Source: Lanius collurio
Taxonomy: Eukaryota; Chordata; Aves; Passeriformes; Laniidae
Direction of reading: 5' to 3'
DNA: 64,000 bases
Assembly: GCA_020086605.1 (NCBI GenBank)
Contig: JACBWW010000068.1
Coordinates: 2,041,982 to 2,105,981 of the forward strand
The first letter of the stretch is position 1, and every line of letters starts with the position of its first letter. The notes under the pieces were generated by a model, which saw only the letters and a list, made by a program, of their open reading frames with translations, did not search any database and was not told the origin of the DNA. Below, in pieces: positions 13,001 to 25,000 of the stretch. A program made the position numbers and the translations under genes.

Positions 13001-16000
13001 GTACAATAAGCCCATTGTTTCACACAGCACTAACTATGGAGATTAAGGCTGAGGCTGGTGAGTTACTTCAGAGGAAAGGCTCTACCTCTTGTGATGTCTC
13101 TGTGCCTGCCGAGACGGCCGAGCAGGGAGCTGGGAGCTGCTGGCCCAGTGGCTGGGAAAGATCAGGCTGGAGCTGCAGCAGAGCAGAGGGCTGGAGAGGC
13201 AGGCCAGGGTCTATGGGGACAGGTGGGGCAGCCGTGGCAAGGCTGCCATGGACCTGGGGAACGCCTTCGCGAGCGACGCAGGGCGGCACCAGCTCCGGCT
13301 GCAGCTGCAGCGGCGGTGACATGACCATCGAGGGTTGCACCGGCAGCACGGGCACCTGGGCTCCAGCTTCCAGAGCAAACTGAGTGTGTCCAGGCATGGG
13401 CTGCAACACAATGAGAGCTGTTAGCACACACCTCTGCTCCGTGGGCTCAGGACACGTGTGACAAGGTAGCAAAGTCACCAGTGTTCACAAAGAAAGGACT
13501 CAAGCTCTGCAGTGCGACTGGGCTTGGGTAACTACTACAGAGATTAAACTTCCTCTGAAATAACCAAATAAAAGCTAAGGATTCTTTGTGTATGATTATG
13601 ACAACATGCATTGTTCAGGGACTAGTTTATTAGTAGGGACAAAGCCAGATTTTCCTAAGAAATGAAAAATCACAGAATTCCAGAATGGTTTATGTTGGAA
13701 GGAACCTCAAAGCTTGTCTCATTCCCGCCCCTGCCATGGGCAGGGACGCCTTCCACTATCCTGGGGTGCTCCAAGCCCTACCCCACCTGGCCTGGAACAC
13801 TTTCAGGGATGGGGCAGCCACAGCTTTTCTGGGAAACCTGTGCCAGGGTCTCACTACCCTCACAGCCAAGAATTTCTTCCCCATATCCTATCTAACCCTG
13901 CCCTCTGGCAGTGAGAAGCCATTCCCCCTTGTTCTGGCATTCCATCCCTTGTCCCCAGTCCTTCCCCAGCTCTCCTGGAGCCTCTTTAGGCCCTGCAAGG
14001 GGCTCTGAGCTCTCCTTGGAGTCTTCTCCAGGTGAGCATCCCAGCTGTCCTGGCCTGCCTCCAGAGCAGGGGGGCTCCAGCCCTGGAGCATCTCTGTGGC
14101 CTCCTCTGGACTTGCTTCAAGATCTTAGGTGATGAATTCATTCTCCTGAATACTTTGCTCTGTTTTCAACAAGCCAACACTGTCCATGCAGACAAAAACA
14201 CACTCTACTCATAACCTAACTTAATATATTTTAAGAAATCTGCCATATATGTGGAACGAGGACCTGGTACAAATGACACAATTAACTCATTTTCACCGAA
14301 CAGACACCAATGTCCTACTTCAGTTTAGTGCAGTTTACACACTGAAGTAGCTTAACCCTTGATGAGCCCCAAGGCCCCACTCCTGCCAACACTTCCATGT
14401 GGATGGAAGGAGTTTCATTTATCTCAGTGGATTTCTCCAGGGCATTAAAATAACTCAAGTGCGTAAGCGCTTGGTGGGAACCAGACCGAGGCGACAGGAT
14501 GCCAGCTACCTTAGAGACTGGGTTGTTATTCTGCATAACAGTCCTTCTGAGTTGTACATTTAAAAACAGAACATTCTCCTTTTAGGTACATCATGTATTT
14601 TTCCAGGGGGACTGAGCTTGTGGGAAGAGGAAGAGGGAAAGAAAGGAGCATATGGAAGAAAAAAGACTTTTAGTACTAGGTAAAAGTGTGCCCAATTTTT
14701 AATTTTTTTTTGAAGTATCACCACAGAGAGACTTAAGGCTATTGGAAAATACATTTAAAAAAAAAAGACTCAGATGAGAACTAGGCCACATGATTTCATT
14801 GCAGCATGCTCTCTGCAGGTTCTGAGTGCGAGCTGAAACTATTATTCCAGGTTTTAATGTGGATAATGTGCTTCACAACACCTCAGAGCTATATGGCTGC
14901 CCAAGTGGGGGTGGTTAGACTGACAATTGTGGTGCAATGCCACAGAAGGGTGGTTCTATTTTAAATCTTATTTAACTAGAATAATTCACAAATTATTTTG
15001 ATATTAAATCACAGAATTTTCTGACTTGAAAAGGACCCACAAGGACCATCAAGTCCAACTCCTCAGTGAATGGCCCATACAGACATACCCAGGCAAAACA
15101 AAACTCAGAGGTGCTAAACATCAACTGTGAAAACAGCATGGCATCACACAGAAACACCTTTCCATTTGAAGTCTTAAAATCAGAACAATGCATTTTAAAA
15201 TATTCCTTGACATGTCCTAATAGCTATTTTCTATCCTAAATTCTTCCATATGCAGCTCTTCCACACACATTTGATAGCTAATGACTGTGTCAGGATGGTT
15301 TGGTAATATCAGCTCTCCAGTTCTGGTATTTGCCATGCTCCCCATGCCTAATGTGCTCGATTCCATTCCCTCTAAAGCCACAGGGAACACTGAGCAATAT
15401 TCCCAGGCTCCGTGCTCCTGACATTCTCAACGACAGTAATTGTACCAAATATAGGGCTAAAGAGAGAAATTTAAAACCTATGTACTGCTCTGAAGATGCC
15501 ATGACATGGGCAGGTTGGAATGGGATGTTACGAATTTTAATCAGTGTGTTATGGTGAAGGGATGTGGCAGAATACAGACTTTCCAAATGCTGTTATTAAC
15601 AGACTGAGTGCCCTCTCCTGCATCGGTCAGATTGTGTTTCACGTTGACATATCACAGATGTGGTGAGAGAAGTGTTTACAGACTGCCAATTTAGAGTCCT
15701 GAGGCAGTTTCTGTGTAAATACTGCTAATACTTGAGCTCCGTTTATGCTCCATTTCCTTGAAGGGGGAAAGGGTCTACAGGACAATCCATCCCTGCCCTG
15801 CAGGTCTGGCAGTGTTCTTCCACTCAGTTTTCCAGAGTCATTACCAGACAGCCACTTCCCTCTGCTGTTTTGAAGATGTTTGACATCAAAACAACTCCCC
15901 TGCTCCCGCCAGCTCCCCCATATTCTGCTGTGTGTACACAGCAGCCTCTGCATCCCACACAGACCAGGGCACAGGCATGGTTTGGCATGCCCTCCTGACC

Positions 16001-19000
16001 TGAGGGCACCACAGCTCACATTTCCGCAGGTTTGAGACGGAGAAGGAAGAGGGAATTCAGAAAGTGCTCTGCTCATTTGCTGTCCAAAGCCTGTTGGACT
16101 ATGCCCCGTACCCCTGATAACCCCTGTCCCTGCGTGAAGACATCCCCTGCTACCCCACAGCTCACAGCTCCAGCCACCACCTCCAGAACTGAGGCCAAGA
16201 AGTCAACAAAACATCTCAAAACCAAGGATTAATGCTCGTGAGGAAGAGAGCCCCAGCAAGGGCCGTGCCGCCCTGCGGAACGCGGCCCCGCAGATTTACC
16301 TGGTGAGCCGCCCCGGGAGCGGCCAGAGCCGGCTCGGGAGCGTGGATTACGCTCGGCTGCAGCGCCGGAGGAGGCGGCTGGGACACGGCCTGGGAGCTCT
16401 GCGCGTGGTGGGGCGAGGGCGCGTCGCTCGGCAGCATCTGCTGGAAGGCGCTCTGGAACACCGGCTGCTGCGGCAGCGGCGGCAGCGTGGGCACCCCCGG
16501 CGGGGCCACGGCCAGCAGCGGGATCGTGGCCGCCGGCATGTTTGGCACTATGGGTTGGCAGGGCAGGACCAAGGAAGCCACGGTGGTGTGAGGCAGGTTG
16601 ACCGCCTGCATGGGCAGCGCGGGGGAGTTGGGCGCCATGGGCAGCGTGGGGTTCATGGGCAGGCTGGGCAGGATCACGGCCGGAGCAAAGTACTGGGAGG
16701 GAGCGGGAATGGGGGGCACGTTTGCAGCAGGGATGTCAGAGAGGTTCGGAGGGAGGCTGTCAAGCCCTGCCAGAGGAGTAATTGCAGGAATGACGGGAAA
16801 CTGAGGAATCTGAAAAAAATATAATATCGCATAAATGGCCTGTGCTTTCACTGATGGTATAAAGCAGTTTCATTTGCCACAAAAGTCCCTGTAAAAACCA
16901 CCTGTGCCATGAGGATAATTATGTCTGTTTGTTAATCACTTCCATTCATTCTCTGAGGTTCACAAACAGTAATAAAAACTGATTTATGCTTAAATCATTA
17001 TTAAAAGCAAAAAAAGAAAAACAAATTCATTTGTGGGGGATGTTTTTATAAGTTAGAAGCTTAAAACTACTTCTAACACCATCTTGAAGCCTTCAAGCAA
17101 CATTCTAATTAAAAGCTGCTTTCATTTTAACAGAAATTAAAAGGAATTGGGCCAGACCTAACACAAAACTCTTTCATGCAAAATTAAGTGAGGTAATTTA
17201 AACCCTTGTTTTCAAACAAACTGCAACTCAGGCAGCACAGAAGAGCCCAGAAAAAGGGTTTTTACAATCAAAATCTCCCAGTGATGGAGCAGACATTGGC
17301 ATCATGGCAGCAGCTTGCTCCTGCCCTTTGGCACAAGCTGCTTCACATTATGGCACCTGTCACTACCAAGCACAGTGACAGCACCATCCACCCTCCCAGG
17401 GCAAGGGAAGAGTTTGTACCTGCTCCAGAGAAGGGAACCGGAGCAGAACGATACGGACAGGGTGGCAGGTGTTGGGGAAAATGGTAAAGTCAGGAGGGTC
17501 AGAAAACAGAAAAAAAAATGAGCAACTGCTCATGCTCTCAAGCCTAGGATGGAAAAGAAATTGTGCCAGAGGGGACAGTACAAAAGACCAAGCCAAAACA
17601 ACCCCCAAAAAATTACTGCCATTTTGGAACTGCCATTAACTGCATGGCACAGGGTTGGGCATAAAGGAGATTTCTGATTCACCAAACAAATGAGGAAAAT
17701 ACACAGAATTAGGAAAAAAGCAATAATAATCTTATCGCCTAATTAAACTGGCATGCAGTAAAAATAGCCACACAAAACCTGCAAATCACGTTAATTATTA
17801 GCTGGAAGGTTCTCCTCAAATGGACGTGCTCGCACGCCGGTTGCCAGCGCGTTACCTGGGAGGGGGCCACGGGCGGCAGCTGTGGCACGGTGGAGATCTG
17901 CAGGGGCTTCAGGGGGGAGCTGCTGGCGGCCACCGGCGAGCCCTGCGCCGGGAACTGCGGCAGCAGGTGGGGCGCCGGCGGCATCGGGCACACGGGCTGG
18001 CTGCTGAGCACCTGCTGCAGGGACGCCGGCTGCGAGATGGGCGGCTGCTGTGAGGGACAAGAAGGAAAAAAGGCTATTGCTGGTGTACTGCAAAAGGAGC
18101 AGATGGCTGGCCGTGCTCCGCGCTTCTCTCCAGCTCACTGTCAGGACAGGCGCGTGCCGAATCACAGCCTCATTAGGGCTGGAAAACACCTCCAAGATCA
18201 CTGAGTCCAACCACTTACCCAGCAGTAAAACAAGTGTTCAAGACATTTTTTGAACACTTCAAGGGATGGTGAGTCCCCCCTACTCCCTTGGTAGCCTGTT
18301 CCAATGCTTAACCACTCTTGCAGTGAAGAAAATGTCACCAATACCCAACCTAAACCTTCCGTGGCACAGCTTGAGATCATTTTCTCTCATCCTGTCTCTG
18401 TTCCCTGGGAGCAGAGCCCAACCCCCCTTGAGCCCCCTCCTGTCAGGGAGTTGTACAGAGCCACAGGGTCCCCCCTGAGCCTCCTTTGCTCCAGGCTGAG
18501 CCCCTTTCCCAGCTCCCTCAGCCGCTCCTGGTGCCTCAGCCCTTTCCCTACCTCCATTCCCTGTCCTGGTCACACTCCAGCCCATCAGGACATGCTCCAG
18601 CCCGGACAGCTCCCAGCAGAAGCTGGCACTCTTAATTCACTGCACAGGAGCCATACTTAAAATATATTTAAGATACATGCAAAATATATTACCTAAAATG
18701 ACAAGTGCAGACTATCTTGGAGAGGTTATTTGTAATGACTCAGACTCTTTAAATCACAGAGATTGTTCCAGTGGGCCCTGTGAAATCCCCACCCACTAAC
18801 TTCCACAATGCAGTTAATACCCAGCTCATCCTGGCAAGCAGAAGCCACTACATAATGGAGCAAGCATGGAAAGTACAACACTTATTATCTGATACACAAT
18901 AATCCACAATAATTACAGTAAAAGCTGGGTTCCAGTTATTTCTGATGTACTGTAGTGACAACATGGTAGCCAAAAAAGTAGCTTTAGTTTTCCAGGGAAA

Positions 19001-22000
19001 GTAGTGCTCCCCTGGCCTGCCAGGCTTTGGGCAGCAGAACAGAGAGAAAAATTTGCATTAAAGCTGGAAATCATCAGCATTTGATGTGCTAGTGGTATCT
19101 TCTTGAGTTCCTCTCATCAGGTCTGGAAGTACTTTAAAAGCCCTTCTGGTTCAAAAGGATGACTCTGAGGCATAGGCTGGCTCAGGGTGACCTACTTGGG
19201 ACCACAGGGTTGGTGGCTTCACCAGGCCCTGCAGCACACAGAACCTCTGCCACCTCATAATTTTGGGAAAGAGGTGACATCTTCCCAGCTACAATCCCAA
19301 ACCCAAGGGAACAGCAGTGCAGGGGCTGGCCTGGCTCTGCTAATGGGACAGACCAAGCCAGCCAAGGTGGAGGCACCTGGAGGCTGCCTGAGGGATGGGG
19401 GAGACCCCCACCTGGGATGGGGGGACCCCATTCACTCCATGGAGGAACTCCTGCCAGACCAAGCCCAAGCTCTGGGGTGGAACAGCCACACAGCCACGGT
19501 GCTGGGCTGAGCTCATAAAGCGGGCAGCTCCCAGCACGAGCCCCGCTCCCTGCCCCAGCTGGGGTAATCTGCAGTTCAGACAGCTGCCCACAGCTCACCA
19601 CGGAGACAGAGGGCACTGGCACAGAGGGCACTGGCACGTGTGGCTCAGCCACCGCCTGCTCGAGGAAATGCTGCATCAGAGCAGCAATGGAGCAGCTTCC
19701 TAAAACCTCCCTCTCAAATCCAGCTTGTGTCTTAGAAAATGCTTGTGAATTGGATAAGGCACAGGGAGGGGAAAATATCCAGGTGGATGAGGTAACTCTG
19801 CCTCATTATAACCTTAGCAGTATAAATGCACGGACACCCAAACTGGAAAAATAAGTAAAGTTAGGAGATACAACATTGATCCTGCATGTGTTATCCACCA
19901 GTGTATATCAATATAAGATCAATGCAATTCATTCTGTAGGCAGATGAATTTCTCATCCTAATTTCCCCTTCTGCTGTCCTGCCCTACCCTCCTTAGCATG
20001 GACATTCACTGCACACTGCTATCTCCGAGGCAGAACTTCTCTGGGAAGTTCTGCAGAGAAACTTGATCATTTTTACATATTTTTGTAAAAATAACACTCT
20101 AAAAAGCCAGTCACTTATTAGGCTTTCTGGAGAGATTAGAAAGCAAAAACAGACTAGTTATTAAGTCCTTTTGCTGTCAGGGATAGAGCTACTCCAAGAG
20201 ACAGAAATGCTGGGAGAAAAAGGCATGTGAAAGAAATTAAATTGGGTATTTACCCTACTATACCAAACCAGAATTTATTCATGGTGGAAAATAAACAACA
20301 TATTTGAAACTGTCAGAGTAAAGATCCAGAGGCACCAGTGCAAATGGTGAGGTCCTAAATCTGCCTGAGTGTAAAATTTTTTGCTGAGAGAACTATGAGA
20401 ATATCCCCACCCATTAGAAGAAAACCTGTTACATGACAAAATCTCACATAAGGGTACATATTTCAAGGAGACCAAGTGACATTTCCCCATTATTAATGCT
20501 TAGAGAAGAATGGGGCAAGTTAGAAAAAAAACCTAAAGGCAACCTGTGAGATAAATGTTGATAAAAGGCTTGGAAAGGTATGGTTTGTGCCAGTCACAAA
20601 GTATAGACACTCCCTGGCCCCTGCAACAATTTCTGCTGAAAGAAGAGTTACCAAGTTTTTGGTAAATTCACCAAAATAAGCCATGAATTGCCACATCACA
20701 CCAAACTGTGGCTGCATCCCTCACAAGAGCATCCCCCTCTACTGCTGGGGAGAGCTGCTTCAGAAATACCTTTTAGGAATGCAGGGTCTGGGGTGGGATT
20801 TGATAATTCACAATGCACCGGAGTTACTGTTTGGGGACAATTGCAGAGAGCCAGACTGCTGTTGGAGATGGAGCTCCTGGCTGGGTGCCTGCACTGAACT
20901 GTGTTAACACTGCATTTGCACAATGCATCCAGCAGCACTGCTGAAGATTCAGACACAATGGTTACCAGGCTAAGAGTCTCTTTCTAAATGTTTAGAAAGG
21001 AGGTCACAAATTATAAAACAAAATTATTAATGAAATATTTGATTTTTGCGCATCCAGACAGCACATTGATACCAATGCAAAGCTTCAGGCTGATGCTGGG
21101 AAGCCTTGATGGAAGACAAACTCTACCAAGACGTGCCAAGGCGTGTTTGTGACTGTTCTCAAGGCTGTTACTCACCCCTTAAACCAAACACTCATTTCCC
21201 CATCCCTAAATCTCTCAAACTGCAACTGAACAGTTTCAAACACCTCAAACTCACTACAGGTACCACACAATCACAGGATGCCTGGGTTACAAGGAACCTT
21301 AAAAGCTTATCCTGTTTCCACCCCTGCCATGGCAGGGACACCTCCCACTGTCCCAGGCTGCTCCAAGCCCCATCCAAGCTGGCCTCGGGCACTGCCAGGG
21401 ATCCAGGGGCAGCCCCAGCTCTCAGGGACAGCTGTGTGAGCCAGAGCAGACACGGGGAAGGGGTGGGATGGGACAAGGTGCTCTCACCTGCTGGCCGGCC
21501 AGCACCGGCGGCGGCGGCTGCCCCAGCGGGAGTGAGGTGACGGTGGTGGGGACGACGGGGAACGGCATCGCCGGCTCCTGGTAGTGCTGGGGCACCACGG
21601 CGGGCGCCGCCGGCACCGCGGGCAGGACGGGCTGTGGAGAGACAGCAGCGCTGGGAGGGCAGCCACCGGTAACGGGGGCCTCCACAACAGCGACCACAAT
21701 GGAACAGCTTTCAACTATGGCCAGGAGATGAAACACAGAACCAGGGAATTCCAGAATGGTTTGGGTTGGAAGGGACTTAAATATCTCATTCCAGCCCCTG
21801 CCATGGACAACACCACCTTCCACTAATCAAGGGTGCTCTAAGCCCCGTCCATCCTGGCCTGGGACACTTGCAGGGATCCAGGGGCAGCCAGAGCTGCTCT
21901 GGGAAACCTCTTCCATGACCTCGCTGTCCTCACAGGGAAGAATCTTTTCCCTATATCCCATCTATCCCTGCCCTCTGGCAGTGGGAAGCCATTCCCTGTG

Positions 22001-25000
22001 TCCTGTCCCTCCATCCCTTGTCCCCAGTCTTTCTCCAGCTCTCCTGGAGCCCCTTTAGGCACTGGAAGGGGTTCCAAGGTCTCCCTGGAGCCTTCTCTTT
22101 GCCAGGCTCACCAGCCCCAGCTCTCCCCAGGCTATCTCCAGAGCAGAGGGGCTCCAGCCCTTGGAGAATCTTTGTGGTCTCCTCTGGATCACTCCAGCAG
22201 GTCTGTGTCCTTCTAGTGCTCCACTGCAAAGCCATTAAAGCACCTCAGTTCCCACAGATTGATAAGGAACTGAGCAGGTCACCGTCCACAGAGGTGAGCG
22301 AGGAATACATAAAGAGACCCCTGGGATCCATGTCCTCTGGGAACAAGAGTATAGATGATAATATGAAATACAGCCCAGGACACAGAATTATTTGGAAAAG
22401 CTTTGGACTTACTGCTGAGGGCTGCTGGTAGTGGCCGAGCTGCGGGAGGCTGTGGGGCACGGGCTGGCCCTCGCTCAGGGGGGGGCTGTACACCCGCTGG
22501 ATGGCCGGAGGCACCGCGTCCGGCAGCGACGAGTAGATGACGCTTTGCTGGCTGCTCTGGGAGTCAGAATAAACAGTGGAGCCCTGGCCGCTGTCAAACG
22601 TGCTGTCAGCTGCAAGAACAGTAATTCTTATTAAAAGCTCAACAACTCCAAATGTTCAAGTGATGACTTTAGAGCAAGGTCGCCGTGGTTTATGTAATTA
22701 GCACTTTTACTACTCTCGCCCTTTCGTTATATAAATACATTATACAACACCAGTGTTATTCTCTACAAAAGGCACACACTGCTGCTCTCAAGCAAAAACC
22801 CATCCCCATGGATTTCTGTGTACACTGATATTTTAGGCACATTAATATTTCCTTTAAAGGGCATAAGGTTGACATTAAGAATTGCAGATGTTTATAGATT
22901 TTGTAGGATGAAAGGAGAGGAAACCCCAATTGTCATGTTCAGAGCAGATCACAGGGTCTTTTAGAGTTCAAGCTTCCAGGGATGCACTGACTTTAACACT
23001 GCTTTTATTAGCAGCACTGAAAGTTACGAAGTTTTCTATGTTGTATGATTTTAGTCCAGTAAGTCATGCTTGAGTGTAGTGCAATTGAAAGTCAGACACA
23101 AACCCACGTGCAGGTTCCAGTGACTTTGGCACACTCAGAGCACTGTAGAAGTTTCTCATGGAGCATTTGCCCAGTTAACCCGTGGAACCACACAGCTACA
23201 AGTACTGGGCAAGCACTGGGTCCTTTATCAACTGGAAATATTGGCACTACTGATTTTAAAAATATCTTTTTCTGACTTTTAAAGTGGTGAAGTACAAGTG
23301 CCCAGCTCTGTTTGAGCCTAAGTTACTGCTTTCTTCACTTGAGAAAGGAAATGAAACAACCAGACTGCAACTGGACATATCCCAAGGACAAACAGCTTCT
23401 AATAGGAATTTAAAATTGAAAAATGAAAGAAAATGTCAACACAGTTTAAAAAACCATCTTAAGTTACATCTAAGCTTAAATACTATTTCTTTTTCCAACA
23501 CTTTCCATTGTCTCTTTTTTCCATATTCTAAATAAAGTTTTACTTATTTGGCTTTCAAATAACAAACAATTTTTTAATAGCACCAGAGATGACATTTCTC
23601 TTCAATACTCCCAAGCTATTCTCCCAACTGTTTGTTTTGTTTTTTTTTTTTCCAAAATTAAACTCCCCTCTCTATTTATTCAGTTCATTTCTAAAGAGCC
23701 AACACAGCCCTATTCTCATTATGGGATTTCTGCTGCATACAAAATTCCATTTTATTACAAACAATTATTCAGGACTTAAAAGGAAAGAAAAAAAGAGAGT
23801 CTAATGATAGAGTGCTAAAGTAAAAGCTGTGAGTCAGTCTCAGGTTTTTATAGAATGTACATTGCACACATTAAGTTATTCATTTTAACTTTCACATTCC
23901 ACCTCAAATTATATGAGCAGGTGCCACCCTAATTTATAGAAGTCTTATGTTAAGAAAACGTTCAAATAATCTGATGGCAAATTGTCAAATAATACCAAGT
24001 ACTGGTTAAAAGTTGCGGAGGAGTAGGAAATAAATTGCAGGGCTTATATTTAGTATAAAATTTTGCCAACTCATGTCCAGCACAGCCATGGGAAGCACAA
24101 GTCACTTCACTGCAGCACTAGAAACAGAGAGTCATAATTGCAGTGTTCCTCAAAGGAATTAGCATGAAATAAGTATATGATCCCAAAAAATGAAATGAGC
24201 TCATTTTAGCTTCAGATAAAAAGCTTTGTGAATATGGCAATATTGTGAGTGTTATGCAAATGTGGCTATTTCTCATATAGTGTAAAGGGATTTCTCCTGT
24301 ACAGGCACATATGGATATTTCAGTACTCAAAGCAGACTTCAGTGTAGCCCTTTATACAATACCTGAATCGAAGCAGCAGCTGTGTCTTGCTAAAGGTAAT
24401 GCATCTTTAACTTAAATGTGCTTCCATACAAACACAGAACAGTAAAAGGGAAACTCTATGATAATTGTTCAATAGCAAAATATGCACATCAGATTTTATC
24501 AGATAAGCTGTCCAGGAAAAAACAAAAGAACTCTCACAAAATTTCAAGTCTTCTAAGCAGGAAGGGCCTTAAAGCTCATCCCATTCCACCCCCTGCCACA
24601 GGCAGGGACACCTTCCACTAGCCCAGGTGGCTCCAACCTGGCCCTGAACATTTCTACAGATGTGGCTAAAGTGTCTGGCAATATTTCCTTCAAGATGTTT
24701 AAAAGTACAAGCAGATTCAAATTGCAGTACCAGAGCTTGAGTCAGTAACAAAGGTGGATTTTAGGGGCCAGGACCAAGGCAGACTGAAGGGAGGGCAGAT
24801 CAGTGGCCCCCTACTCTGACCTGCCAGAGGGAAGATCAAACTGCCCATCACCAAAAGCCCCTGGCTTCAGGGCATGAGGCTGGGACACAAGAGAGCCTGG
24901 CAGAACAAGGGTAAGTCCCTGACCATGACCCGAGGACCCCACAGGGATTACAGTGCCAGTCCAGAGGTCTGGCTGGTGCTCCCTAGATGCCTGACCAAAA

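Larger units (their letters stand above)
13401..16299 (-). other. WNK2 intron 11
   Basis: Intron containing two CR1 fragments (listed separately). The rest is unremarkable AT-rich sequence. Confidence 0.85.
18048..21487 (-). other. WNK2 intron 9
   Basis: 3.4 kb intron with two CR1 fragments and a possible additional symmetric exon at 19599-19670 (see findings). The rest is unremarkable. Confidence 0.82.

Noticed and set aside
13662..14132. Several frames of 60-107 codons on both strands, with similar sets at the other CR1 loci.
   Set aside because: They lie within CR1 non-coding 3' segments and repeat from copy to copy.
19182..19676. 164-codon minus-strand frame starting [18 protein letters not shown].
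   Set aside because: Not a gene as a whole; no family recognised. Only a 72-nt part was kept as a weak exon candidate.
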